Assembly: GCA_035457725.1 (NCBI GenBank)
Contig: DATIBC010000121.1
Location: 1 to 33,265, forward strand
From: DATFES01 sp035457725
GTDB lineage: Bacteria; Pseudomonadota; Alphaproteobacteria; CACIAM-22H2
Reading direction: 5' to 3'
Length of the DNA stretch: 33,265 nucleotides
Below are positions 8,647 through 16,640 of this stretch, one piece after another. Position 1 is the first letter of the stretch. Every line of letters starts with the position of its first letter. Made by a program: the position numbers and the translations under genes. The notes below the pieces were generated by a model. That model was given only the letters and a program-made list of their open reading frames with translations. It made no database searches and had not been told where the DNA came from.

Positions 8647-9663
8647 TCACATCGGACCCTTGTATGGGGTGCCGAGATGGAAAAGACAGTCGCCGCGCTC
8701 GCAGAGCGCCGGATGGCGTTTGCAGATCACCGTGCCGGCGCGCGCGAACCGCGCCACCGCCGGCTTGCGCCACGGCGTGTCGGGAAAATGGATCGCGCCG
8801 GCCTTCTGGCCGGCCGCCACCTCGTCGCCCAGTTCGATCAGCGGTTCGAAGATTCCGGCTTCGGGCGCATAGACGAAGTAGTCGCTGCCGCGCACTTCGA
8901 GCAATCGGGTTGGCGGCGGCGGCGCCTTCGGCGGCTTGGCGAGCGCGCCGATCAACCCCAACACGCGGCGAATTCCCGCCTCGGCGGCCGCGAGCGCCGC
9001 GGGCGTCACCGCGCCGCTGCCGCCAAGCTCGGATCCCAGGTGATAGACGTTCTGGCGCGAAGCCGCGGCCGTCAGCGTGCGGTCTTCGCCCACCGGCGCG
9101 TCGACCACGTAACCGACCGGCGCGCCAAAGACTTTCAGCAGCGCGACCGCGTGCGCCATGCGCCTCGCGTCTTTTTCGCGCCGCACGAGCGCGCTAGGCA
9201 CGTACATCAGCGAGCTGCCGCCAGAGTGAAGGTCGATCACGTAGTCGCATTGCGGCAGCAACACGTTCTCGATGTAGTAGGCGATCTGCATGGTCGGCCC
9301 GCCGTCCGGGTCGCCGGGAAAGCAGCGATTTAGGTTGCCGCCGTCGATCGGCGAGGTACGGGTTCCGGCCATGACGGCGGGAAAGTTCGCCGCGGTAAGG
9401 AAAATCAAACGTCCGCGCACGTCCCGTGGCTCGAGCGCGCGTAGCAGCTTCATCAGGGTCACCTGACCTTCCCACTCGTCGCCGTGGTTGCCCGACATCA
9501 GGAGCACGCGAGGGCCCTTGCCGTTCTTGATCGAGGCGATCGGGATCGGGATCCAGCCATAGGCCGAGCGGTGCACCGAATGCGGCAGGCGCACGAAGCC
9601 TTCGTGCTTGCCCTTGCGCTCGAAATCGATCTCGGACGACAGGCGGGATGCGGGCTTGGCCAT
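8647..9663 (-). CDS. Zinc-dependent N-acyl amino acid deacylase, AstE/AspA/DoeB-like (copy 1)
   Basis: The 338-residue protein is of the succinylglutamate desuccinylase/aspartoacylase type (M14-like fold). The zinc ligands are H60 and E63 (GNHGDEWEG) and H146 (DLHSGG); NLNRCFPG at 110-117 supplies the substrate-carboxylate arginine. The C-terminal part (about 255-335) is the usual beta-rich lid with APEAGIFEPL. DoeB of ectoine degradation, which deacetylates N-alpha-acetyl-diaminobutyrate, belongs to the same group, but the acyl and amino parts cannot be assigned here. An AAGGAG site precedes ATG 9663, 18 bases after the ATPase gene, so it is probably co-transcribed with the importer. A close paralogue lies at 15225-16232. 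Confidence 0.9.
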   Translation of the reverse strand: MAKPASRLSSEIDFERKGKHEGFVRLPHSVHRSAYGWIPIPIASIKNGKGPRVLLMSGNHGDEWEGQVTLMKLLRALEPRDVRGRLIFLTAANFPAVMAGTRTSPIDGGNLNRCFPGDPDGGPTMQIAYYIENVLLPQCDYVIDLHSGGSSLMYVPSALVRREKDARRMAHAVALLKVFGAPVGYVVDAPVGEDRTLTAAASRQNVYHLGSELGGSGAVTPAALAAAEAGIRRVLGLIGALAKPPKAPPPPTRLLEVRGSDYFVYAPEAGIFEPLIELGDEVAAGQKAGAIHFPDTPWRKPAVARFARAGTVICKRHPALCERGDCLFHLGTPYKGPM

Positions 9664-9681
9664 GGGACTCCTTGCGGGGTG

Positions 9682-10668
9682 TCAAGCGGCGGGGGCTTCG
9701 ACCAAATGACAGGCGACAATGTGGCCTGTCGCGGCCACCCGCAAGGGCGGCTCGACGGCGCGGCATGTGTCGAAGGCGTAGGGACAACGCGTGTGGAAGC
9801 GGCAGCCGGCGGGTGGATCGGTCGGGCTTGGAATCTCGCCCTTGAGCGGCGCCGGGCGGACGCGGGTGCGCGGTCGCGGGGTAGGCACCGCGGCGAGGAG
9901 CGCCTGGGTATACGGATGCTTGGGCGAAGCATAGAGCGCGCGCTTGTCGGCAAGCTCGACGATTTTTCCCAAATACATCACCGCCACCCGGTCGGCGACG
10001 TGTTTCACCACGCCGAGATCATGCGCGATGAAAAGATAGGTCAAGCCGAACTCCTTTTGCAGATCGAGCATGAGGTTGATGATCTGCGCCTGGATCGAGA
10101 CGTCCAGCGCCGAAACCGGCTCGTCGCAGACGACGAAACGCGGCTTGAGGGCCAGCGCGCGGGCGATGCCGATGCGTTGGCGCTGCCCGCCGGAGAACTC
10201 GTGGGGATAGCGCCGCGCATGCTCGCGCGTGAGCCCGACCGTGGCGAGAAGCTCGGCGACGCGCCGGACGCGGTCGGCCTTCGCGCCGAGGCGATGGATG
10301 CGCAGCGGCTCATCGACGATCTCGGCCACCGTCATGCGCGGATCGAGCGAGCCATAGGGGTCCTGGAAGATGATCTGCATGTCGCGCCGGCGCTGGCGCA
10401 GCGCCTCGGGCGAGAGCGCGCCCAGATCCTCGCCGGCGAACCGCACTTCGCCCGCGCTTGGCTCGACCAGGCGCAGCACCAAGCGACCCGTCGTCGTCTT
10501 GCCGCAGCCCGATTCGCCGACCAACGCCAGCGTTTCGCCCGGCGCGATGTCGAACTCGAGCCCATCGACGGCGCGCACCGCGCCGGTTTTGTGTGCAAAC
10601 AGCGTCCCCTTGGCGATCGGATAATGCTTGATCAGACCGCGCACGGCGACGAGCGGCTCAGTCGACAT
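9682..10668 (-). CDS. Peptide-type ABC importer ATPase, DppF/OppF type (importer 1)
   Basis: The 328-residue cytoplasmic ATPase energises the adjacent permeases. Walker A is GESGCGKT at 51-58, the signature is FSGGQRQR and Walker B is VVCDEP, with HDLGVV as the switch histidine. The C-terminal oligopeptide-transporter extension carries a cysteine cluster (CRFHTRCPYAFDTC plus a later Cys) of the kind that binds a 4Fe-4S cluster in Dpp/Opp ATPases. I place the start at ATG 10668 (MSTEPLVAV), overlapping the upstream ATPase gene by 11 bases. The frame stays open to 10953, but that extension is antisense-like, low-complexity sequence inside the upstream gene. Confidence 0.95.
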   Translation of the reverse strand: MSTEPLVAVRGLIKHYPIAKGTLFAHKTGAVRAVDGLEFDIAPGETLALVGESGCGKTTTGRLVLRLVEPSAGEVRFAGEDLGALSPEALRQRRRDMQIIFQDPYGSLDPRMTVAEIVDEPLRIHRLGAKADRVRRVAELLATVGLTREHARRYPHEFSGGQRQRIGIARALALKPRFVVCDEPVSALDVSIQAQIINLMLDLQKEFGLTYLFIAHDLGVVKHVADRVAVMYLGKIVELADKRALYASPKHPYTQALLAAVPTPRPRTRVRPAPLKGEIPSPTDPPAGCRFHTRCPYAFDTCRAVEPPLRVAATGHIVACHLVEAPAA

Positions 10669-11644
10669 GACGATATCCTGTGAGCGCAATGCAGGCGGCG
10701 CGATGACCGGCTTCGACGGCGACCAGTCCGGGTGCGCGCTCGCGGCACTGGACCCGCGCCTCGGGGCAGCGCGGATGGAATCGGCAGCCCGGCGGCAGGT
10801 CGGCGAGGCTCGGCACCATGCCGGGGATGGTCGGCAATCGGGCGCGATCGTGGTCGAGCGACGGTACGCTCTCCATAAGCAGCCGCGTGTAGGGATGCGA
10901 CGGCCGCTCGAACACACGGGCGACCGGGCCTTCTTCGACGATCCGCCCGGCATACATGACCAGCACGCGGTCGACCGTTTCGGCGACGACGCCCAGATCG
11001 TGGGTGATCAAGATCATCGCCATGCCGAGCTCGCGCTGCAGTTCGGCGAGGAGCGTCAGGATCTGCGCCTGGATGGTGACGTCGAGCGCCGTCGTCGGCT
11101 CGTCGGCGATGAGGAGCTTCGGCTTGCAGGCGAGCGCGATGGCGATCATGACGCGTTGACGCATGCCGCCGGACAGCTCGTGCGGGTACTGATCGAGCCG
11201 GGCGGCGGCGTTGGCGATGCCGACATGATCGAGCAGCTCGCGCGCGCGCGCGCGCGCCGTAGCGCGGCCGACGCCTTCGTGCGCGCGCAACGTCTCGGCG
11301 ATCTGTTCGCCGATCGTGAACAGCGGATTGAGCGCCGTCATTGGCTCCTGGAAGATCATCGCGATGTCGCGACCCCGCACCTGGCGCATTTCCTCTTCGG
11401 TGAGCGCCGCGAGATCGCCACCGGCGAAGACGATCCGACCGCCGGCGATCCGGCCCGGCGGGTTCGGCACCAGGCGGAGAATGGCGAGCGCAGTGACGCT
11501 CTTGCCGCAGCCCGATTCGCCGACGATACCGACCACTTCGCCGGGTCCGAGCGCGAAGCTCACGCCGTCGACCGCCGCCTGCTCGTACGCGCCGGCGCCG
11601 AAGGCGACGCGCAGCTGTTCGACCGAGAGCAGCGTTTCAGCCAT
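10658..11644 (-). CDS. Peptide-type ABC importer ATPase, DppD/OppD type (importer 1)
   Basis: A 328-residue ATPase with Walker A GESGCGKS at 42-49, signature LSGGMRQRV, Walker B LLIADEPTTALD and the switch HDLGVV. The SGGMRQ form of the signature and the C-terminal CRFHPRCPEARVQC cluster are typical of the DppD subtype, with a possible 4Fe-4S site. It pairs with the DppF-type ATPase as a heterodimer under the two permeases. Its start overlaps the dppC-type gene by 8 bases, consistent with translational coupling. A 19-base alternating CG run at 11239-11257 encodes an RARARAR helix and is in frame. Confidence 0.95.
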   Translation of the reverse strand: MAETLLSVEQLRVAFGAGAYEQAAVDGVSFALGPGEVVGIVGESGCGKSVTALAILRLVPNPPGRIAGGRIVFAGGDLAALTEEEMRQVRGRDIAMIFQEPMTALNPLFTIGEQIAETLRAHEGVGRATARARARELLDHVGIANAAARLDQYPHELSGGMRQRVMIAIALACKPKLLIADEPTTALDVTIQAQILTLLAELQRELGMAMILITHDLGVVAETVDRVLVMYAGRIVEEGPVARVFERPSHPYTRLLMESVPSLDHDRARLPTIPGMVPSLADLPPGCRFHPRCPEARVQCRERAPGLVAVEAGHRAACIALTGYRHVD

Positions 11645-12518
11645 GTTGCACCCGGAGCCGCGGATCGAGGACGTCGCGCAGACCGTCGCCCAGAAGATTG
11701 AGGCCGAGCACCGTGAGGGCCACCGCGATCCCCGGAAACAGCGCGATCAGGGGCGCCTCGCGCAGATAGTCCTTGCCTTCGGCGATCATGTTGCCCCAGG
11801 TGGGCGTCGGCGGCGGCGGACCGACGCCAAGGAACGACAGGATCGATTCGGCGAGTACCGCATAAGCGAATATGAACGTGAGCTGAACGATCAGCGGCGC
11901 CAGGCTGTTGGGCAGGATGTGGCGCCAGATGATCCAGCCGTGACGCGCGCCGCAGGCGCGCGCGGCTTCGACATACTCCATCTCACGCACGACCAAGACC
12001 GTCGCCCGGACGATGCGCGCGGTGCGCGGCGTGTAGACGGCGGCGAGCGCGATCACCGCGTTGACCGCCGAGGGACCAAGCGCCGCGGCGATGGCGATGG
12101 CGAGCAGAATCGCCGGGAACGCCATGAAGGCGTCCATGACGCGCATCAACGGATCGTCGAGACGGCGGAAGTATCCGGCCAAGAGGCCGATCAGCGTCCC
12201 CAAGATGCCGGTCGCCAGCACGACTGCGAAACCGATCGACAGCGACAGCCGCGCGCCGAAGACGAGCCGGCTCCAGATGTCGCGTCCGAAGTTGTCGGTT
12301 CCGAGCAAAAACGTCCAATCAGGCGTCCGGAAGCGGAAACGCACGTTCATCTTCTCCGGTGCGTAGGGCGCCAGAAAATCGGCACCGAGCGCGAGAACGA
12401 GCATCAGCCCGAACAGGCAGACGCCAGTGACGAACAAGCGATGGCGCGACAGGCGACGCAATAAGCTCGCCGCCGACGGCGCGGCGCGCGACGCCGCCGC
12501 GAGACTAGCCGCGGCCAT
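11637..12518 (-). CDS. Peptide-type ABC importer permease, DppC type (importer 1)
   Basis: The 293-residue inner-membrane permease has the N-terminal OppC-type segment (about 15-60), then the LLGTDNFGRDIWSRLVFGAR motif and about five further helices. The coupling loop EAARACGARHGWIIWRHILP, which docks on the ATPases, is intact. The C-terminal ending NLLGDGLRDVLDPRL is standard for the family. It overlaps the dppB-type gene by 14 bases and the DppD-type gene by 8, so the permease/ATPase block is one translation-coupled unit. Confidence 0.95.
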   Translation of the reverse strand: MAAASLAAASRAAPSAASLLRRLSRHRLFVTGVCLFGLMLVLALGADFLAPYAPEKMNVRFRFRTPDWTFLLGTDNFGRDIWSRLVFGARLSLSIGFAVVLATGILGTLIGLLAGYFRRLDDPLMRVMDAFMAFPAILLAIAIAAALGPSAVNAVIALAAVYTPRTARIVRATVLVVREMEYVEAARACGARHGWIIWRHILPNSLAPLIVQLTFIFAYAVLAESILSFLGVGPPPPTPTWGNMIAEGKDYLREAPLIALFPGIAVALTVLGLNLLGDGLRDVLDPRLRVQHG

Positions 12519-13455
12519 ACTTTACCCGCGGGTCGATCAACGCATAGAGCAGATCGACCGCCAGATTGAGCAGGACCAACGTCGCCGCAGTGACCAGCAA
12601 TCCGCCCTGGATGAGCGGGTAGTCGCGGCCGAAAATTGCGTTGGCCAGCAAGCGGCCCATCCCGGGAATCGAGTAGACGGTTTCAATCACCACCGAGCCC
12701 GACAGCAGCAGACCGAAACTGATGCCGATCACGGTGACAACCGGGATCATCACGTTCTTGAGCGCGTGTTTGCCGACGACTAGCCGCGCTGGCAGGCCTT
12801 TGGCGCGCGCCGTTCGGACGTAGTCCTGGCGCAACGTTTCCAGCATCGTCGCCCGCGTGATCCGCGCCAAGAGGCCGATCTGCAATAGGGCCAGCGACAC
12901 GCTGGGCAGGATAAGGCTACGCGCCCAGTCCGCCGGATCGTCGGCCAGCGGCACGTAGCCGCCGGCGGGCAGCCAGTCGAGCATTACGCCGAACAGGACG
13001 ATCAGCATCAAGCTCAGCCAGAAATTCGGCACCGAGACGCCAATGAGCGCGAAGGTCAACACCGCCTGATCGACCCAGGTGTTGGCGCGCAACGCGGCGA
13101 TGACGCCGCACGGAATTCCAATCGCGATGGTGAGGAAGAGCGCAAAGCCGGCCAGCGTCAGCGTCACGGGAACGCGTTCGAGAATCGCTTGCGTGACCGG
13201 ACGCTGCAGCAAGATCGAGCGTCCGAGATCGCCTTCCAGCAGCCCGGCGTACCAATTGAAGACGCGCTCGTGGAACGGCCGATCGAGACCGAGTTGCTGG
13301 CGGACCTGTTCGATCTCGAAGTTGCTGGCGCTCTGCCCGGCGATGACCGAAGCCGGGTCGCCGGGGACGAGTTGCATGATCGACGCGGCGATCAGCGTTA
13401 CCAGGAACAGCACCGGCACGGCGGCGATCAACCGCCTCGCGACGAACTCGCCCAT
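12505..13455 (-). CDS. Peptide-type ABC importer permease, DppB type (importer 1)
   Basis: A 316-residue permease with six predicted helices. The N-terminal RLIAAVPVLFLVTLIAASIM helix and QLVPGDPA loop are typical of DppB/OppB. The coupling loop is DYVRTARAKGLPARLVV followed by KHALKNVMIPVV, and the C-terminus ends with the usual ALIDPRVKYG. The gene is 59 bases downstream of the binding-protein gene. A strong stem-loop (13468-13494) lies in that gap and its AGG arm is part of the only Shine-Dalgarno-like sequence, so folding could limit translation of this gene. Confidence 0.95.
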   Translation of the reverse strand: MGEFVARRLIAAVPVLFLVTLIAASIMQLVPGDPASVIAGQSASNFEIEQVRQQLGLDRPFHERVFNWYAGLLEGDLGRSILLQRPVTQAILERVPVTLTLAGFALFLTIAIGIPCGVIAALRANTWVDQAVLTFALIGVSVPNFWLSLMLIVLFGVMLDWLPAGGYVPLADDPADWARSLILPSVSLALLQIGLLARITRATMLETLRQDYVRTARAKGLPARLVVGKHALKNVMIPVVTVIGISFGLLLSGSVVIETVYSIPGMGRLLANAIFGRDYPLIQGGLLVTAATLVLLNLAVDLLYALIDPRVKYGRG

Positions 13456-13467
13456 GCGTCAGCCCGA

Positions 13468-13494
13468 CCTGCCGCGCGCGGCGCGTGCGGCAGG
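13468..13494 (-). promoter_or_regulatory. Intercistronic stem-loop between binding protein and permease genes (importer 1)
   Basis: CCTGCCGC (13468-13475) and GCGGCAGG (13487-13494) form a perfect 8-base-pair stem around an 11-base loop that can pair further at 13477-13479 with 13483-13485. It has no following T run in the transcript direction, so it looks like an mRNA-stabilising, processing or attenuating hairpin and not a full terminator. It would allow more binding protein than permease. Confidence 0.5.
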
Positions 13495-13514
13495 CCGTAA
13501 CCTCATCGCGCCGT

Positions 13515-15074
13515 TCAACCCTCGAACCAGACGTTCCACATGCGCGGAATGCGATAGGGGACGAACCCCTGCACGTTGGCCCGCGCCGCCTGTTTGCGCG
13601 TGAGATCGCCGAACTTCAAGAACAGCACCTGGTCGTAGACACGGTCCTGGAACTTGGCGAAGGTCGCCTTGCGCGCCTCGAACGTCGCGCCGCTGATCAT
13701 CTCGTCGAACAGCTTGTCGAGTACGGGATCGGGCGTGAACTGGTTGAGCTGCGGCGAGACGACGTCCTTGAGGGCGGTGAACGGACCGACCGACGGGCCG
13801 GTGCCCTGTCCGGTGAACCAGATGTTCCAGGCCTCCTTGTCCTTGCGCTTGGCGAGCGCGGTCGCCCAGTCGAACACGTCCATGCGGACCTTGAAGCCGA
13901 CCGCCTTGAGCTGCTCGGCCGCGACCTGGGCCGCTTTGTACATGCTCTGGTAGCTCGAGTTGGTGATCATCACCAGCTCTTCGCCCTTGTACCCCGCCTC
14001 CTTGAGCAGCGCCTTGGCCCGCGCGAGGTCCTTGGCGTTGTACAGCTTGCCGCCGTCGGTGACATAATACGGATTGCCGGGATATTGCAGCCCGGGTTGC
14101 AGGACATAGGCGCCGTCGGTGGCGATCTCCATGATCTCTTCCATGTCGAGGGCGATCTGCATCGCACGGCGGATCTTATTATCGGTGGTCGGCGCCTTGG
14201 CGTGATTGACCCACGCGCCGTGCAGCCACCAGTTCTTGAGGTCGTGGATCTTGATGTCCTTGTTGGCGGCCAGCCGCTTCGCTGATTCCGCCGGCAGATC
14301 CTCGACAATATGAAATTGCCCGGATTCGAGGCCGGCAACGCGCGCGCCCGGTTCCTTCACCAGCTTGAAGTCGACGACGTCGACCCATGCCTCCTTGCGG
14401 CCGGCGAATCCGTCGTTGCCCTTGTAGCGCGCGTCGGGCGCATAACCGTCGAAGCGCTTCAGGCGCACATGGCTGTCGGGCACCCACTCGACGAACTGGA
14501 ACGGCCCGGTGCCGATGATGTCGATCTTGCCGCCTTCGCGATCGGCCTGCTCCGCGGGAACGATGGCGATCGGCACGACGAACGCCGATAACTCGTCGAG
14601 GAACACCGGGATCGGCTTCGATAGCGTGATGACGAACGTATCGCGGTCGGGTACTTCCATCGCCGTCACCGGCGCCAGCGTCACCTTGGCGAGCGCCATG
14701 CGCTTGTAACGCTCGAACGACGCCTTGATGTCGGCCGAGGTCATTTCCTTACCGTTGTGGAATTTGATGCCCCGGCGGATCCTGAATGTGTAACTCAGCC
14801 CGTCGGGAGCGACCTGCCAGCTCTCGGCAAGCTCGGCGACGACGCCATTGTTTTCGTCGCGCGCCACGAGCTGCTCGAAGACATTCATGGCGATGTTGCG
14901 CGTCGAGATCGACGTCGAAAAATGCGGATCGAGCGTCGGCGGCGGAGCCTCCTGGGCGAAGATCAGCGTGCCGCCGCGTTTGGGCGCCGCCTCGGCGCCG
15001 TGCGCAAGGATCGCAGCCAATGCCGCGGCCGCCGTCAGGCCGGCGACCGCCTTGCGCTTGAATCCAAACCTCAT
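13515..15074 (-). CDS. Peptide-type ABC substrate-binding protein, SBP family 5 (importer 1)
   Basis: The periplasmic receptor of importer 1. I start it at ATG 15074 (519 residues) because a strong AGGAGGAG site lies just upstream and the signal peptide then reads MRFGFKRKAVAGLTAAAALA, with probable cleavage after AEA (about residue 30); an in-frame ATG at 15131 adds an implausible Arg-rich tail. The mature protein has the family features: GGTLIFAQEAPPPTLDPHFS, the YTFRIRRGIKFHNG segment and the GTGPFQFVEW motif. The ligand class (peptide, nickel, opine, glycoside) cannot be read off; the downstream deacylase suggests an acylated amino acid or peptide. A TTGACA box on the minus strand at 15190-15195 may belong to its promoter, but no good -10 follows. 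Confidence 0.93.
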   Translation of the reverse strand: MRFGFKRKAVAGLTAAAALAAILAHGAEAAPKRGGTLIFAQEAPPPTLDPHFSTSISTRNIAMNVFEQLVARDENNGVVAELAESWQVAPDGLSYTFRIRRGIKFHNGKEMTSADIKASFERYKRMALAKVTLAPVTAMEVPDRDTFVITLSKPIPVFLDELSAFVVPIAIVPAEQADREGGKIDIIGTGPFQFVEWVPDSHVRLKRFDGYAPDARYKGNDGFAGRKEAWVDVVDFKLVKEPGARVAGLESGQFHIVEDLPAESAKRLAANKDIKIHDLKNWWLHGAWVNHAKAPTTDNKIRRAMQIALDMEEIMEIATDGAYVLQPGLQYPGNPYYVTDGGKLYNAKDLARAKALLKEAGYKGEELVMITNSSYQSMYKAAQVAAEQLKAVGFKVRMDVFDWATALAKRKDKEAWNIWFTGQGTGPSVGPFTALKDVVSPQLNQFTPDPVLDKLFDEMISGATFEARKATFAKFQDRVYDQVLFLKFGDLTRKQAARANVQGFVPYRIPRMWNVWFEG

Positions 15075-15224
15075 CGGAGCTCCTCCTCGTCGTCCCCGCC
15101 GCCAAAAAGGAAATCGGCGAACGAAACGCACACGACGTCCGTCCCGACCGATCAGCTCAAGGAAAAGGTTGCGCGTTCTTGTCGGCGATTGTCAACTTCG
15201 GGCCGGGACACCGGGGGACAAGGG

Positions 15225-16232
15225 ATGAGCCTGCGCACCAAGATCTTCACCGACATCGACTATGAGCGCGACGGCAAGCAAGTCGACTGGCTGCATCTGC
15301 CGCACTCGGTGACGCGCTCGGCCTATGGCACGATCGCCATCCCGATCGCCGTCATTAAGAACGGCGAGGGGCCGACGGTCTTCCTGATGGCCGGCAATCA
15401 CGGCGACGAGTACGAGGGCCAAATTGCGTTGTGCAAGCTGGTCCGCGCGCTCGAGCCCGCCGAGGTGCGCGGCCGGGTGATCATCATGCCAGCGGCCAAC
15501 CTTCCGGCGGCAATGGACGGCGCGCGGGTGTCGCCGATCGACCAAGGCAACCTGAATCGCGCCTTTCCCGGCGATCCCGACGGCACGCCGACATTCGCCA
15601 TCGCGCACTACATCGAGAACTTCATCTATCCGATGGCGCAGTTCCATCACGACCTGCACTCCGGCGGCTCGTCGCTGGAATACCTGCCCTTCTGCTCGAT
15701 GCGCGCCAGCAACGACCCCGATCTCGACGCCCGTGCGCTGGCCGCGCTCAAGGCATTCGGCGCGCCGCTGGGCCTCGTATGGGCGTTCTCGCCCGAGCCC
15801 CGCATTTCGGCCGTGGCGGCGATCCGCAAAGGCGTCGTGGCGTTGGGCGGGGAATTCGGCGGCAGTGGACGCGTCTCGCTCTCGGGCGTGGCGATCGTCG
15901 AGCGCGGCGTGCGTAACCTGCTCGCACATGCCGGCGTGATCGCCCCCGAGGGGGCTTCGCCGCCGTCAACGCTGACGCGAATCATCGAGGTGAAGAATCG
16001 CGACTACTACGTTCATGCCCCGGAGCCCGGCTTGTTCGAGCCCTTCGTCGAGCTCGGCGACAAGGTCGCGGCCGGCCAACCGTGCGGACAGGTCCATTTC
16101 GTCGACAACCCGGCGCGGCCCGCGGTGCCCTGTCATTTCCGCACCGCCGGCATGGTGGTGTGCAAGCGCCATTTCGGCCGCGTCGAGCGCGGCGACTGCG
16201 TCGCCCATCTGGCGACTGACTACGAGGGGTGA
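15225..16232 (+). CDS. Zinc-dependent N-acyl amino acid deacylase, AstE/AspA/DoeB-like (copy 2)
   Basis: A 335-residue paralogue of the deacylase at 8647-9663, with zinc ligands H59 and E62 (GNHGDEYEG) and H145 (HHDLHSGG) and the NLNRAFPG substrate motif. Both share LPHSV-RSAYG, the IPIA-IKNG-GP segment and the APEPGLFEP lid. ATG 15225 is chosen because it aligns with the paralogue's start and follows a GGGGGA site; the frame extends upstream to 14757 but that part is antisense to the binding-protein gene. It is divergent from importer 1, with 150 bases between the two starts. The two copies may act on different acyl chains or successive steps; this is inference. Confidence 0.9.
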   Translation: MSLRTKIFTDIDYERDGKQVDWLHLPHSVTRSAYGTIAIPIAVIKNGEGPTVFLMAGNHGDEYEGQIALCKLVRALEPAEVRGRVIIMPAANLPAAMDGARVSPIDQGNLNRAFPGDPDGTPTFAIAHYIENFIYPMAQFHHDLHSGGSSLEYLPFCSMRASNDPDLDARALAALKAFGAPLGLVWAFSPEPRISAVAAIRKGVVALGGEFGGSGRVSLSGVAIVERGVRNLLAHAGVIAPEGASPPSTLTRIIEVKNRDYYVHAPEPGLFEPFVELGDKVAAGQPCGQVHFVDNPARPAVPCHFRTAGMVVCKRHFGRVERGDCVAHLATDYEG

Positions 16233-16264
16233 ACGCCTCAGTCTGCAGGGGGAGCAAGCCGGCC

Positions 16265-16552
16265 ATGGATTTGGAAGCATTCAAACGCTCGACGGCAGGG
16301 CGCACGCCGCCGCCCGGACTTGCGCCGGCGATCGAGGCGCTGTGGTGGGATGCCAAGGGGGACTGGACCACGGCGCACGATCGCGCCCAGGCGCAAGAGG
16401 ACAAGCAAGGCGCCTGGGTTCACGCCTATCTGCACCGCAAGGAGGGCGACCTCGCCAACGCCGGGTATTGGTACCGCCAGGCGGGCAAGCCCGCCGCCAC
16501 CGGTGCATTCGAAATCGAGTGGGAAGCGATCGTCCGGGCGCTATTGCGATGA
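16265..16552 (+). CDS. Conserved small protein of unknown function
   Basis: A 95-residue soluble protein rich in Trp, Ala and charged residues, with the segment ALWWDAKGDWTTAHDRAQ and then WVHAYLHRKEGDLANAGYWY. I recognise this as a recurring small alphaproteobacterial family but know no function. The alternating helix pattern, with an A-x-W-W-x-A-K-G-D-W repeat echoed by HRKEGD-x-x-NAGYWY, looks like a short TPR-like hairpin. ATG 16265 follows GGGGGAG; an alternative GTG at 16229 overlaps the deacylase stop. In either case it is probably cotranscribed with deacylase copy 2. Confidence 0.75.
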   Translation: MDLEAFKRSTAGRTPPPGLAPAIEALWWDAKGDWTTAHDRAQAQEDKQGAWVHAYLHRKEGDLANAGYWYRQAGKPAATGAFEIEWEAIVRALLR

Positions 16553-16640
16553 AACTTAAGCGCGCGCTTTGCGCGATCCAAGCAAGCTCTTGACCGCTGG
16601 ATGGATTCCTCTCAATTATTCTGGGTTGCAGCGCGAATGC

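Noticed and set aside
10669..10953. N-terminal extension of the DppF-type ATPase of importer 1
   Set aside because: The extension is Arg/Ser/Pro-rich, lies within the preceding ATPase gene and precedes a natural MSTEPLVAV start.
11239..11257. 19-base alternating CG run
   Set aside because: It is in frame in the DppD-type gene and encodes an Arg/Ala helix typical of that position; no need for a structural role.
14757..15224. N-terminal extension of deacylase copy 2
   Set aside because: It is antisense to the binding-protein gene; ATG 15225 has a ribosome-binding site and matches the paralogue start.
16558..16569. Palindrome AAGCGCGCGCTT as a terminator
   Set aside because: No loop, only a short stem and no T run; too weak to call.
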